A DNA stretch of 64,000 nucleotides from Cranoglanis bouderius (lineage: Eukaryota; Chordata; Actinopteri; Siluriformes; Cranoglanididae): assembly GCA_023630585.1 (NCBI GenBank), contig CM042539.1, positions 28,588,755 to 28,652,754 of the forward strand. Reading direction: 5' to 3'. Numbering within the stretch: the first letter of the stretch is position 1; each line of letters opens with the position of its first letter. This document shows positions 12,652 to 21,226 of this stretch, piece after piece. The notes under the pieces were generated by a model. The model saw only the letters and a list, made by a program, of their open reading frames with translations. It did no database searches and was not told the DNA's origin. The position numbers and the translations under genes are program-made.

Positions 12652-15600
12652 TAAAGAGAGAGAGAGAGAGAATAAAGAGAGAATAAAGAGAGAGAGAGAG
12701 AGAGAATAAAGAGAGAGAGAATAAAAAGAGAGAGAGAGAGAATAAAGAGAGAATAAAGAGAGAGAGAGAAAGAGAGAGAATAAAGAGAGAGAGAGAGAGA
12801 ATAAAGAGAGAGAGAGAGAGAATAAAGAGAGAGAGAGAGAGAATAAAGAGAGAGAGAGAAAGAGAGAGAGAATAAAGAGAGAGAGAATAAAGAGAGAGAG
12901 AGAGAGAATAAAGAGAGAGAGAATAAAGAGAGAGAGAATAAAGAGAGAGAGAATAGAGAGAGAGAGAATAAAGAGAGAGAGAATAAAGAGAGAGAGAGAG
13001 AGAATAAAGAGAGAGAGAGAGAGAGAGAATAAAGAGAGAGGAGAGAGAAGAGTGAGAGAATAGACAGAGTGGAGAGAGGGAGAAAAGAGAGAGAGAGCGT
13101 AGAGAGAAGAGAGAGCGTAGAGAGAACGGAGAGCGTAGAGAGAAGAGAGAGCGTAGAGAGAACGGAGAGCGAGAGGGAACGGAGAGCGAGAGCGAACGGA
13201 GAGCACAGAGAGCGAGAGCATGGAGAGCACAGAGAGAGAGAGCATGGAGAGAACAGAGAGAGAGCGAATAGAGAGAACAGAGAGAGAGAGAGCGAATAGA
13301 GAGAACAGAGAGAGAGAGAGCGAATAGAGAGAGCAGGGAGAGAGAGAGAGCGAAAAGAGAGAACAGAGAGAGAGAGAGCGAATAGAGAGAACAGAGAGAG
13401 AGAGAGCGAATAGAGAGAACAGAGAGAGAGAGCGCGAATAGAGAGAACAGAGAGAGAGAGAGCGAATAGAGAGAACAGAGAGAGAGAGAGCGAAGAGAGC
13501 GAACAGAGAGAGCGAACAGAGAGAGCGAACAGAGAGAGCGAACAGAGAGAGCGAACAGAGAGAGCGAACAGAGAGAACAGAGAGAGAGAGCGAATAGAGA
13601 GAGCGAATAGAGAGAGCGAATAGAGAGAGCGAATAGAGAGAGCGAATAGAGAGAGCGAACAGAGAGAGCGAACAGAGAGAGCGAGGAGAGAGCGCGCGCG
13701 CGAACAGAGAGAGAGCGCGCGCGAACAGAGAGCGAGCGCGCGCGAACAGAGAGAGAGCGCGCGCGAACAGAGAGAGAGCGCGCGCGAACAGAGCGAGAGA
13801 GAGAGAGGACACAGAGCGGGAGAGAGAGAGAACACAGAGAGGGAGAGAGAGAAAACACAGAGCGGGGGAGCGGAGAGCGGGAGAAGAGGGAGAGCGGAGA
13901 GCGGGAGAAGAGGGAGAGCGGAGAGAGGGAACAGAGAGAGGGAACAGAGAGAGGGAACAGAGAGAGGGAACAGAGGGAGGGAACAGAGGGAGGCCGGTGA
14001 GGGAACGACTGTTTATAGCTGCTATAACATAAGTGACAACAGGATACTATAAATGGATAAAAAGTATGACCTGTCGTTCTTTAATAAGCAGAAATGTGTA
14101 ATTGTTGGTAAGTGGCTGTGGTGTAAGAGGAATAAAACACCCGGGGATGTGCTGTTAGAGGAAAATAATCACCTTCAGCTAATAGTAACTAAAAACAGTG
14201 TTTTATTCCATAAATATGAGACTGTGTGTATAAAAGTCAACAGGAATGAAATGTGTTTGTTTAAGGCTCGTGGATGATCGTGGACGGGTCTCACATTCCT
14301 GTCTCACTCCACGGAATGACTGCAGGTAGGAGACATCAAACAAAATATAAATATTTATTATTGTCTTATCTGATGATTATCTTTATTATAATTATATTTT
14401 AAGGTAGATCATTTCCACATGATGAGTGAGTCTGGACATCCGAAATCACGTACTGTGACAGTTCCTACTGCGTTCCGCTCGGCTCCCGCCGCGTTCCGCT
14501 CGGCTCCCGCCGCGTTCCGCTCGGCTCCCTCCGCGTTCCGCTCGGCACCTTCCGCGTTCCGCTCGGCTCCTTCCGCGTTCCGCTCGGCTCCTTCCGCGTT
14601 CCGCTCGGCTCCTGCCGCGTTCCGCTCGGCACCTTCCGCGTTCCGCTCGGCTCCTTCCGCGTTCCGCTCGGCTCCTGCCGCGTTCCGCTCGGCACCTTCC
14701 GCGTTCCGCTCGGCTCCTTCCGCGTTCCGCTCGGCTCCCTCCGCGTTCCGCTCGGCACCTTCCGCGTTCCGCTCGGCTCCTTCCGCGTTCCGCTCGGCTC
14801 CTTCCGCGTTCCGCTCGGCTCCTGCCGCGTTCCGCTCGGCACCTTCCGCGTTCCGCTCGGCTCCTTCCGCGTTCCGCTCGGCTCCTGCCGCGTTCCGCTC
14901 GGCACCTTCAGCGTTCCGCTCGGCTCCCGCCGCGTTCCGCTCGGCTCCTGCTGCTCAGCCGTTGATGCAGTACGTACTGGTCAGTATATGTGTGCAGTAT
15001 GAATACAATCCGGACGTACTACATCCGCCATGTTGGCATTGTCATGTGACCTACGACGTCATCACAACCGCAAAAATGTAACTGTTTTTTCTTGTTTAAA
15101 CCTTCAACGAGTTAACAGTTTACTCCGGTGCTGTTAACCAAGTCCGGTTTAACACTTCAAAAGAGCAGATGCACTGCTTTCCACCATTTTTGATTCAGAC
15201 AGCTCTTCTGCGCCAGTCCCGGTGCATTATGGGATAGCGCAGTGTAAACTGGTTCCCTACTGCAGAATCTTGCCAGAAGCAGCAGGTCATCTGGGTATTT
15301 CTCACCTACTGTTTTATGAATACTGAGAATTCACACATACTACTCTCTCTGTGTACTGCTTTCCCCCTACTGTATAGTAGGGTAGTGTGGTAGGGATAGT
15401 CGGACACAGCCGTTGGTAGTAGTAGGGATAGTCGGACTGTTTATTCCCCTCGGTCAGTGGTGTTAAAGCTGTGTGCTGCAGCTCCCCCTGTGGACGCTGA
15501 CGGTGTTGCGGCGTGAAATGATTTCACTTGGGAAGTGAAAGTATCAGGATTTGAAGATTGCATTTCTAATGATTTCTCACCAAAACAAAGTCCAGCTCTC

Positions 15601-17293
15601 GATCACGCTGCGTTTTGTAAAATGTTGAGCTGCTCAGATTTTTGGGTTGCGGGTTGACAAAGTGTAGTAAAAGCTGCTGAAATAATTATTCTAAGCCCTA
15701 AAACAATTATATACACAATTATATGTGTAGGTGTTGAAGCACAGGTTGTTCCCGAGCGACCCTGGGCGTGTCCAGCCCCTGTGGATGACGAGTGGTCTGG
15801 ACCCAGTGAGTGCAACAATAATAACAATAACAACAACATAATAGCAAGAAAGTGTAATAAATAATAAGAATCCTTTATTTTAAATCTAAAGCTTAATATT
15901 TTAATATATTTCCAAATAATACAGTTTTGAAAATTAAGTATTTTATTTATTTATTATTATTGCTCAGTTTACAGCAAGGATGAAAGTAATTGTTTTTTTA
16001 AAACTAATTATTCATATATATTCATGTTATGTCAGTTCAGTTGCATGAATTGATGAGTTTGTTTTTAAAATAAATATAGAAATAATCCATAAACACCACC
16101 ACTGAGACCAGGCATCGCATGAAGTCACTCCTCGGGTCAATAAATAATGTTTAACTTTATAAAACGTTTCAAATTTGCACATTTTAGTACCGTAATGTGA
16201 AAGTGGTATAACGTTTGCTGTGTGTGTGTGTGTGTATAGACAGCAGTTCCGCAGACCCAGCGTCGGACTACTGCGCCCCGTGTGAGGAGTGGGGGAACTA
16301 CGATGATCCAGCAGGTGGCGCTGATTCTCCTGACGAGCCTCAGGTCAGTTTTTAAAAACCCCCACACCTGACGAACATCACGAGCTCCGGTACGCGAGGC
16401 GTCTTCACTGCGTAGTGCACTTACATAGTGCACTATTTCACAGGGTCCTCCGTGTAGCGTAGTGAGAGTTGTGGTTTCCTTTTAATCCAGTTCACACAGG
16501 ACTCCGATCCGGAGAAGGACAAAGACGAACCCGCGGCTCCGGGAAGCGGCAAAGCCAAGAAGAAGAAGAAGAAAAAGAAGAAAGCGGAGGAGGCTGGAAG
16601 TGCTGCTCAGGTGAAGCTCCGCCCCCAAACACACAGCATCTGTGTGCCCTGCAGCAATAAATTCATAAATGAACAATGCATTATTGATTGACAGGTGGAG
16701 GTGGAAGTGGGTGTGGCTAAAGACCAGAACACTGCAGGGAACATTTTGCCTAAAACCACAAAAGTGAGCAGTTATAAAATTTTATAAACCAAGGTATTTA
16801 ATCCACAATGCTAAACTGGTGGTCATAGAGTTTCATTACTTGTTAGCAACATTAGTATTGTAACTCTAGTGCAAAATTAAAGATGCTAAACTTTACGTGT
16901 GTGTGTGTAGGAGCCGGAAATCGTGGTTTCCCCTCGAGTCCCGCTGAAACCACCCTCTGAACCCGAGGCTCCACCCAAAAGCACAGCTCCGCCCACTCAG
17001 AGTGAGTCAGCTGACGGAAAATCCAAAATGGCTGCCTGTGTACAAAATGTGTAGTGCCCTATAGAGGGAGCAGGGAGGAAAGTGTAATCGTAACAACGGG
17101 CGTGTCCTTCATCCTAATGCTAATCTGTGACTTTAGCCTTGCTAGCAGGTTAATGCTAATGCTGATCTGTGACATTGGCCTTTCGAGCATGACCTCTGAC
17201 CGTCTTGTCGTCTCGTCTCCACCAGAGAAACCCGAGGAGAGCTGGGAATCCCCGAAACAGGTGAAGAAGAAGAAGGCGCGGAGAGAAACATGA
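8246..17293 (+). CDS. mtdh: Metadherin / LYRIC (AEG-1), complete
   Basis: ER and tight-junction membrane scaffold that also acts in the nucleus; it binds SND1 and supports NF-kB signalling (mammalian knowledge). Exons: 8246-8557, 8804-8917, 10438-10522, 10720-11157, 12181-12312, 14266-14325, 16240-16343, 16491-16610, 16695-16763, 16911-17001, 17226-17293. The joined frame is open for 530 codons, against 582 in human. Visible parts: LXXLL motif LKELL at residues 16-20; membrane segment about 45-67 (LLACVAAGLGLLLAALLWFF); GKKNKKKAKAAAKE basic block; TWETKVSHREKRQQRRKDK; a Thr/Asn-rich tract at about 230-293; SADPASDYCAPCEEWGN (SND1-binding region); a (K)9 lysine block; and a C-terminus SWESPKQVKKKKARRET matching vertebrate MTDH. 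The exon 1 donor (AAG|GTCCTG) is weak. Exon 4 has a CAGCAG double acceptor. Fish often keep two paralogues; which one this is was not resolved. Confidence 0.93.
9010..9750. repeat. Degenerate MITE-like sequence in mtdh intron 2
   Basis: Phrases such as GGTTCCAAATCGCATCCTAA, CATGCAGTGCGCCCTATATC and 'agggagctacataggggaatgaa' resemble the 'tagtgcact / not-equal-sized' MITE wording at 5293-5650. No exon was found between 8917 and 10438. Confidence 0.35.
10895..11090 (+). repeat. mtdh: Coding Thr/Asn/Lys minisatellite in mtdh exon 4
   Basis: ACC- and AAC-rich units such as ACCAACACCAAGACCTCCAA recur about eight times in frame and encode repeats of the type NTKTSNTTT. It sits inside the exon that carries the conserved WETKVSHREKRQQR block, so it is probably translated. 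The mammalian protein has no such tract. Confidence 0.85.
11430..11515. repeat. Short palindromic dispersed repeat
   Basis: The stretch carries GCACTGGAGGCTAACG and, inverted, TATAGCCTCCAGTTTAGCGT, with 'gttgctaacaagcaatggaagc' between them. Related single arms occur at 3940-3995 (CTGGAGGCCATAGGCTTCTA) and 16805-16890 (GCTAAACTGGTGGTCATAGA), so this is a small dispersed element. Confidence 0.55.
12088..12171. repeat. (GT)n microsatellite upstream of mtdh exon 5
   Basis: About 40 GT units, with one TTT interruption, ending 10 bases before the exon 5 acceptor (CGCTCCTCAG|TG). It takes the place of most of the polypyrimidine tract. Confidence 0.97.
12338..14240 (+). repeat. Hairpin-ended dispersed repeat, copy 2, split by a GA array
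   Basis: The left part (12338-12600) has TTCTGATTGGTCAG, ATTAACGCACTCGTTCTGAT, TATGGAAGGAGTCTCCAGTG and TTTTCCGACATCTTCAGG. The right part (13995-14240) has GGTGAGGGAACGACTGTTTA, ATGGATAAAAAGTATGACCT, GTAAGAGGAATAAAACAC and GTGCTGTTAGAGGAAAATAA. Between them is the purine array of the next entry. The whole insertion lies in mtdh intron 5 and ends about 25 bp before exon 6. Confidence 0.75.
12620..13990. repeat. 1.37-kb (GA)-rich purine array
   Basis: An almost pure purine strand made of GAGA with AATAAA, CGAATA, CGAACA and GCGCGCGCGA variants arranged in sub-blocks: AATAAAGAGAGA in 12650-13030, CGTAGAGAGAA in 13098-13170, CGAATAGAGAGAACAGAGAG in 13260-13490, GAGCGCGCGCGAACAGAGAG in 13688-13790. 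Long reading frames of Leu/Ser/Phe on the minus strand are only a by-product. Confidence 0.97.
14463..14955 (+). repeat. 21-bp CpG-rich minisatellite in mtdh intron 6
   Basis: 23 tandem 21-bp units (GCGTTCCGCTCGGCTCCTTC plus C, with ACC/CCT and T/G/C variants). Each unit carries at least three CpGs. Because 21 is a multiple of 3 the array is open in frame (AFRSAPS repeated), but it lies between exons 6 and 7 with no splice sites that would include it. Confidence 0.95.
15180..15430. repeat. MITE-like fragment in mtdh intron 6
   Basis: 'tactgtatagtagggtagtg' and 'ggtagggatagtcggac' (twice, 15392 and 15423) are small direct repeats of the 'size-polymorphic' MITE wording. No ORF. The remainder of the intron to 16239 is AT-rich with no exon seen. 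Confidence 0.35.
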
Positions 17294-17457
17294 GCGCGAG
17301 GACGGATTTCAGGAAGAAACATCGATATGCAAACGTCCAGGATTTCAGAGAGACTGCGAGTCGTGCTTCGGGCGGATTAACGCGCTAACGTGAGCGCGAG
17401 TCTCCGTGCATTCGGACAGCGCACAGTGTAACATATCAGTCCTGTGGGTGTGCTGTA

Positions 17458-17664
17458 CATCAGGCATGTGCTGATAATCATTACATATCGCGATACTCCA
17501 GTAACATTTTATCACGGTTAACGATATCGTGAAATTCAAAGATTAGAAAAGTGCGAGATTTTCTTCTTTGGAATAAAGACGGCTTCAAGTTTTTAAACGC
17601 TAAATTGTCTTCGATGATAAATATCGTGATGTATTGTTCACCGATAATCAGCACATGCCTGATG
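17458..17664. mobile_element. 207-bp TA-flanked MITE in the mtdh 3'UTR
   Basis: Terminal inverted repeats start CATCAGGCATGTGCTGAT on the left and end ATCAGCACATGCCTGATG on the right. Both outer flanks are TA (17456-17457 and 17665-17666), as in mariner/Tc1-type insertion. It has no ORF. If transcribed it forms a long hairpin. Confidence 0.75.
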
Positions 17665-18399
17665 TACACTGTAATAAAATGTCTTTTTTTTCCCCTTTTT
17701 GAACGCTGTAGGTTGATTTATAATTCTGTAGTGAATCTGATGAGATCCTGTTTTGTTTGGTTTTGAGAAAATTTCAGGAAAAAATAAAACGTCCACAATG
17801 TCCCACTTGTCTCCAAATGAAGTCAATCAGTGTCAGGTTTTTGCGCTTTGGAAAGAGTTTTGGAAAGTACCGGAGCTACGACGGTAACAACATTAAGGTA
17901 AAATGACATCGTAAAACTACGTCATCTCATTTTTAAAACATTAAATTAACTGTGTATTTACACACGTATTGTTTAAAGGTAAACCTGACGTCCACATCCC
18001 GTGGAGGCGGAGCGATAACGAAATCGATCTCTCGTCTGATCGACTGCATTTGGCGCAAACGGGACACGGTGGACGTTTCATTTTTAGCCGCTACGTTTCT
18101 GAAGGACTGAAGTTACAGCAGTAGATATTTAGTTCGGTTTTGTACGCGGTAAAAAGCCATACGTGGAACGTTAACCGTTGTTTTCTTACGTGTGGTAAAC
18201 CCCGCCCACTCCCCCCCCCATTTGCATGTGTAATTTGTTTTCTAACTCGTGACCGTGTGCTCGGGCTCCGGATGCGGAGTGTAAAGTGAAAAGAAAACTC
18301 CGATGCCTTAACGTGGCGTGTGCGCAGTGACAGCGTCGCGGCCGTCTGTCCGCTGCATGCACTTTTCCTCCTCTGTGCATTCTGTCCATCATCTTATTA

Positions 18400-18405
18400 A
18401 ATAAA
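18400..18405 (+). terminator. mtdh: Distal poly(A) signal of mtdh
   Basis: AATAAA about 1.1 kb after the stop codon, followed by a T/G-containing stretch (ACGTGGTTTCTCTG). Proximal alternatives are at 17673 and 17783. Confidence 0.45.
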
Positions 18406-18504
18406 CGTGGTTTCTCTGCAAACTCACCGCCTATTTATTTAGTTAGTCCGAGTTAGGAGTTTTATTCAAATGCAGCATAAATCTGGATACACAGCGGAAA
18501 TAAA

Positions 18505-19295
18505 AAGTCTACACACCCCTGTTAAAATGGCAGGTTTTTGTGATGTAAAAAGAATGAAACTAAGATAAGTCACGTCAGAACTTTTCCTGCCCGCAATGTG
18601 AAAAAATATAACGTATAAAAATTAAGTGAAAAACAATCAAAAACATTTTAGGGTAAAATAGGAAAAGTTGCAATAACGTGGTTGCACGAGCGTGCACAGG
18701 GTCTCACTGTGGGAACATCTCGATCAGGAGAGGGGTATAAAAACATTCAAAAACAAATGACCAAAAACGTCATATGTACCATGGAACACCGTGAAAGCCG
18801 TCATCAGCAAGTGGAGAAAATGGAGCACCACGGTGACATCACCAGGAACAGGACGTCCCTCCAAAATGTATAAAAGGACGAGACAAAAACGTACCAGGGA
18901 GGCCGCCGAGAGACCTACGGCAAGTACCGACAGGTACCCATTACTCTTTGCGTGTGACAATCTCTCGTATTCTTCACGTCTGGGGTAGGGGGGCTAGATG
19001 AAGCGTTTTCTCACAAAAAAAACATCCAAGCGCAACTAAATCACCCCAAACCATGTGGCAAAATACGTCATGGTCCAATGAGACCAATTCCAAAAGGTGT
19101 CTTTGGTACACAAAAAAAAAGCACATCACTAAAAGAACACAATCCTCATGTTGAAGCATGGTGGTGGCAGCATCATCGTACTTTAGGGCTGCTTTTCTTC
19201 AGCCAGAACTGGGGCTTTTATCAAGGTGCAGGGAATCATGAACAGCTACAAGTACCAGTCGATTTCAGTGCAACACCTTTCTTTATTTTTTTTCT
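18505..19295 (+). mobile_element. Degenerate Tc1-family element (family A), truncated
   Basis: It starts with the terminal-repeat wording ACACACCCCTGTTAAAATGG. Eroded transposase follows: AGCAAGTGGAGAAAATGGAG, ACAGGACGTCCCTCCAAAAT, GGGAGGCCGCCGAGAGACCT, CAATCTCTCGTATTCTTCAC, AAAACATCCAAGCGCAACTA, AGCATGGTGGTGGCAGCATC and TTTTCTTCAGCCAGAACTGG, in the order expected for the common fish Tc1 with a 'CCCTGTTAAAATGGCAGG' terminus. The frame is broken many times and the 3' end is missing. Confidence 0.8.
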
Positions 19296-19315
19296 TTGTT
19301 TATTTTGAAAGTGTA

Positions 19316-20875
19316 CAGCCGTAGCCAAAAGTTTTGAGAATGACAAATATTAATTTTCACAAAGTCTACTGCTTCAGTGTTTTTAGATCTTTTTGTCAGA
19401 TGTTACTGTTACTGAAGTATAATCACAAGCATTTCATAAGTGTCAGTGGCTTTTATTGACAATTACATGAAGTTTATGCAAAGAATCAATATTTGCAGTG
19501 TTGACCCTTCTTTTTCAAGACCTCTGCAATTCGCCCTGGCATGCTGTCAATCAACTTCTGGGCCACATCCTGACTGATGGCAGCCCATTCTTGCATAATC
19601 AATGCTTGGAGTTTGTCAGAGTTTGTGTGTTTTTGTTTGTCCACCCGCCTCTTGAGGATTGACCACAAATTCTCAATGGGATTAAGGTCTGGGGAGTTTC
19701 CTGGCTATGGACCCCAAATGTCGATGTTTTGTTCCCCGAGCCACTTCGTTATCACTTTTGCCTTGTGGCACGGTGCCCCATCATGCTGGAAAAGGCATTG
19801 TTCATCACCAAACTGTTCTTGGATGGTTGGGAGAAGTTGCTCTCTGAGGATGTTTTTGTACCATTCTTTATTCATGGCTGTGTTCTTAGGCAAAATTGTG
19901 AGTGACCCCACTCCCTTGGCTGAGAAGCAACCCCACACATGAGTGGTCTCAGGATGCTTTACTGTTGGCATGACACAGGACTGATGGTAGCACTCACCTT
20001 TTCTTCTCCGGACAAGCTTTTTCCAGATGCCCCAAACAATCGGAAAGGGGATTCATCAGAGAAAATGACATTACCCCAGTCCTCAGCAGTCCAATCCCTG
20101 TACTTTTTGCAGAATAGCAGTCTGTCCCTGATGTTTTTCCTGGAGAGAAGTGGCTTCTTTGCTGCCCTTCTTGACGCCAGGCCATCCTCCAAAAGTCTTC
20201 GCCTTACTGTGCGTGCAGACGCACTCACATCTGCCTGCTGCCATTCCTGAGCAAGCTCTGCACTGGTGGTGCCCCGATCCCGCAGCTGAATCAACTTTAG
20301 GAGATGGTCCTGGTGCTTGCTGGACTTTCTTGGGCGCCCTGAAGCCTTCTTCATAACAGTTGAACCTCTCTCCTTGAAGGTCTTGATGATCCGATAAATG
20401 GTTGATTTAGGTGCAGTCTTACTAGCAGCAATATCCTTGCCTGTGAATCCCTTTTTGTGCAAAGCAATGATGGCTGCACGTGTTTCCTTGCAGGTAACCA
20501 TAGTTAACAGAGGAAGAACAATAATTTCAAGCACCACCCTCCTTTTAAAGCTTCCAGTCTGTTATTCTAGCTCAATCAGCATGACAGAGTGATCTCCAGC
20601 CTTGTCCTCGTTAACACTCTCACCTGTGTTAACGAGAGAATCACTGACATGATGTCAGCTGGTCCTTTAGTGGAAGGGCTGAAATGCAGTGGACATGTTT
20701 TTTTGGGATTTAAGTTCATTTTCATGGCAAAGAGGGACTTTGAAATTAATTGCAATTCATCTGATCACTCTTCATAACATTCTGGAGTATATGCAAATTG
20801 CCATCAGAAAAACTGAGGCAGTAGACTTTGTAAAAATCAATATTTGTGTGATTCTCAAAACTTTTGTCACGGCTG
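19316..20875 (-). mobile_element. Tc1-family transposon (family B), full-length copy
   Basis: 1560 bp, flanked by TA at 19314-19315 and 20876-20877. Terminal inverted repeats read CAGCCGTAGCCAAAAGTTTT on the left and, complemented from the right, CAGCCGTGACAAAAGTTTTG, each followed by GAGAAT and 'acaaatatt'. It carries one transposase gene on the minus strand (next entry). A second copy is at 34491-35687. Confidence 0.95.
19486..20501 (-). pseudogene. Tc1 transposase, broken (family B copy 1)
   Basis: DD34E-type transposase that would excise and reinsert the element at TA. From ATG at 20501: N-terminal paired-like helix-turn-helix (KETRAAIIALHKKG, then GKDIAASKTAPKSTIYRIIK), a second DNA-binding block (GRPRKSS, ASARTVRRRLLEDGL), first catalytic Asp in FSDESPF, second in FQHDGAPCH, and the Glu region NPIENLWSILKRR. 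Two lesions: one A is missing in the A-run of GGAAAAAGC near 20015 (copy 2 has six As), shifting the frame after FGASGK, and a Trp codon has become TAG at about 19707. Length without lesions is about 338 residues, normal for the family. Confidence 0.93.
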
Positions 20876-21193
20876 TATAAAATAGTCCATCAAGATGGAG
20901 TCCGGCAGTCGCTTTGCAAACCGACTCGGCTCTTGTTACTATGGTAACGAAAGTCTAATCTCTTTTTGCCATCAAAAACCTTGAAGTTTTTTATTTTTGC
21001 TGAAGAAGATTCCATGACACCTTCAACACACACACACACACGAATCCATAAACACAAGTACACGTAGCAGAAACATGACGGTTTGATAAACGTTTATTTT
21101 ATTAATCATTAAGGCCACTATTTTCCATGTGCAGAATTTCTTACAAAAATAATCACAATGTCCCTCAAACAACGAAACCACAATCACCCAAAT

Positions 21194-21226
<33 letters not shown>

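Larger units (their letters stand above)
17294..18410 (+). other. mtdh: mtdh 3'UTR
   Basis: Follows the TGA at 17291-17293. Candidate poly(A) signals AATAAA are at 17673, 17783 and 18400-18405. The last lies ahead of a sequence change and is the likely distal end. It holds one MITE (17458-17664). Confidence 0.6.

Noticed and set aside
12534..13858. Three overlapping minus-strand frames of over 400 codons rich in Leu, Ser and Phe
   Set aside because: They are translations of the (GA)n purine array in three frames; stops are simply absent from that composition.
14419..15081. 220-codon frame with 23 AFRSAPS heptads
   Set aside because: A 21-bp minisatellite in mtdh intron 6; both neighbours join in frame without it. 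Kept as a repeat, not as a gene.
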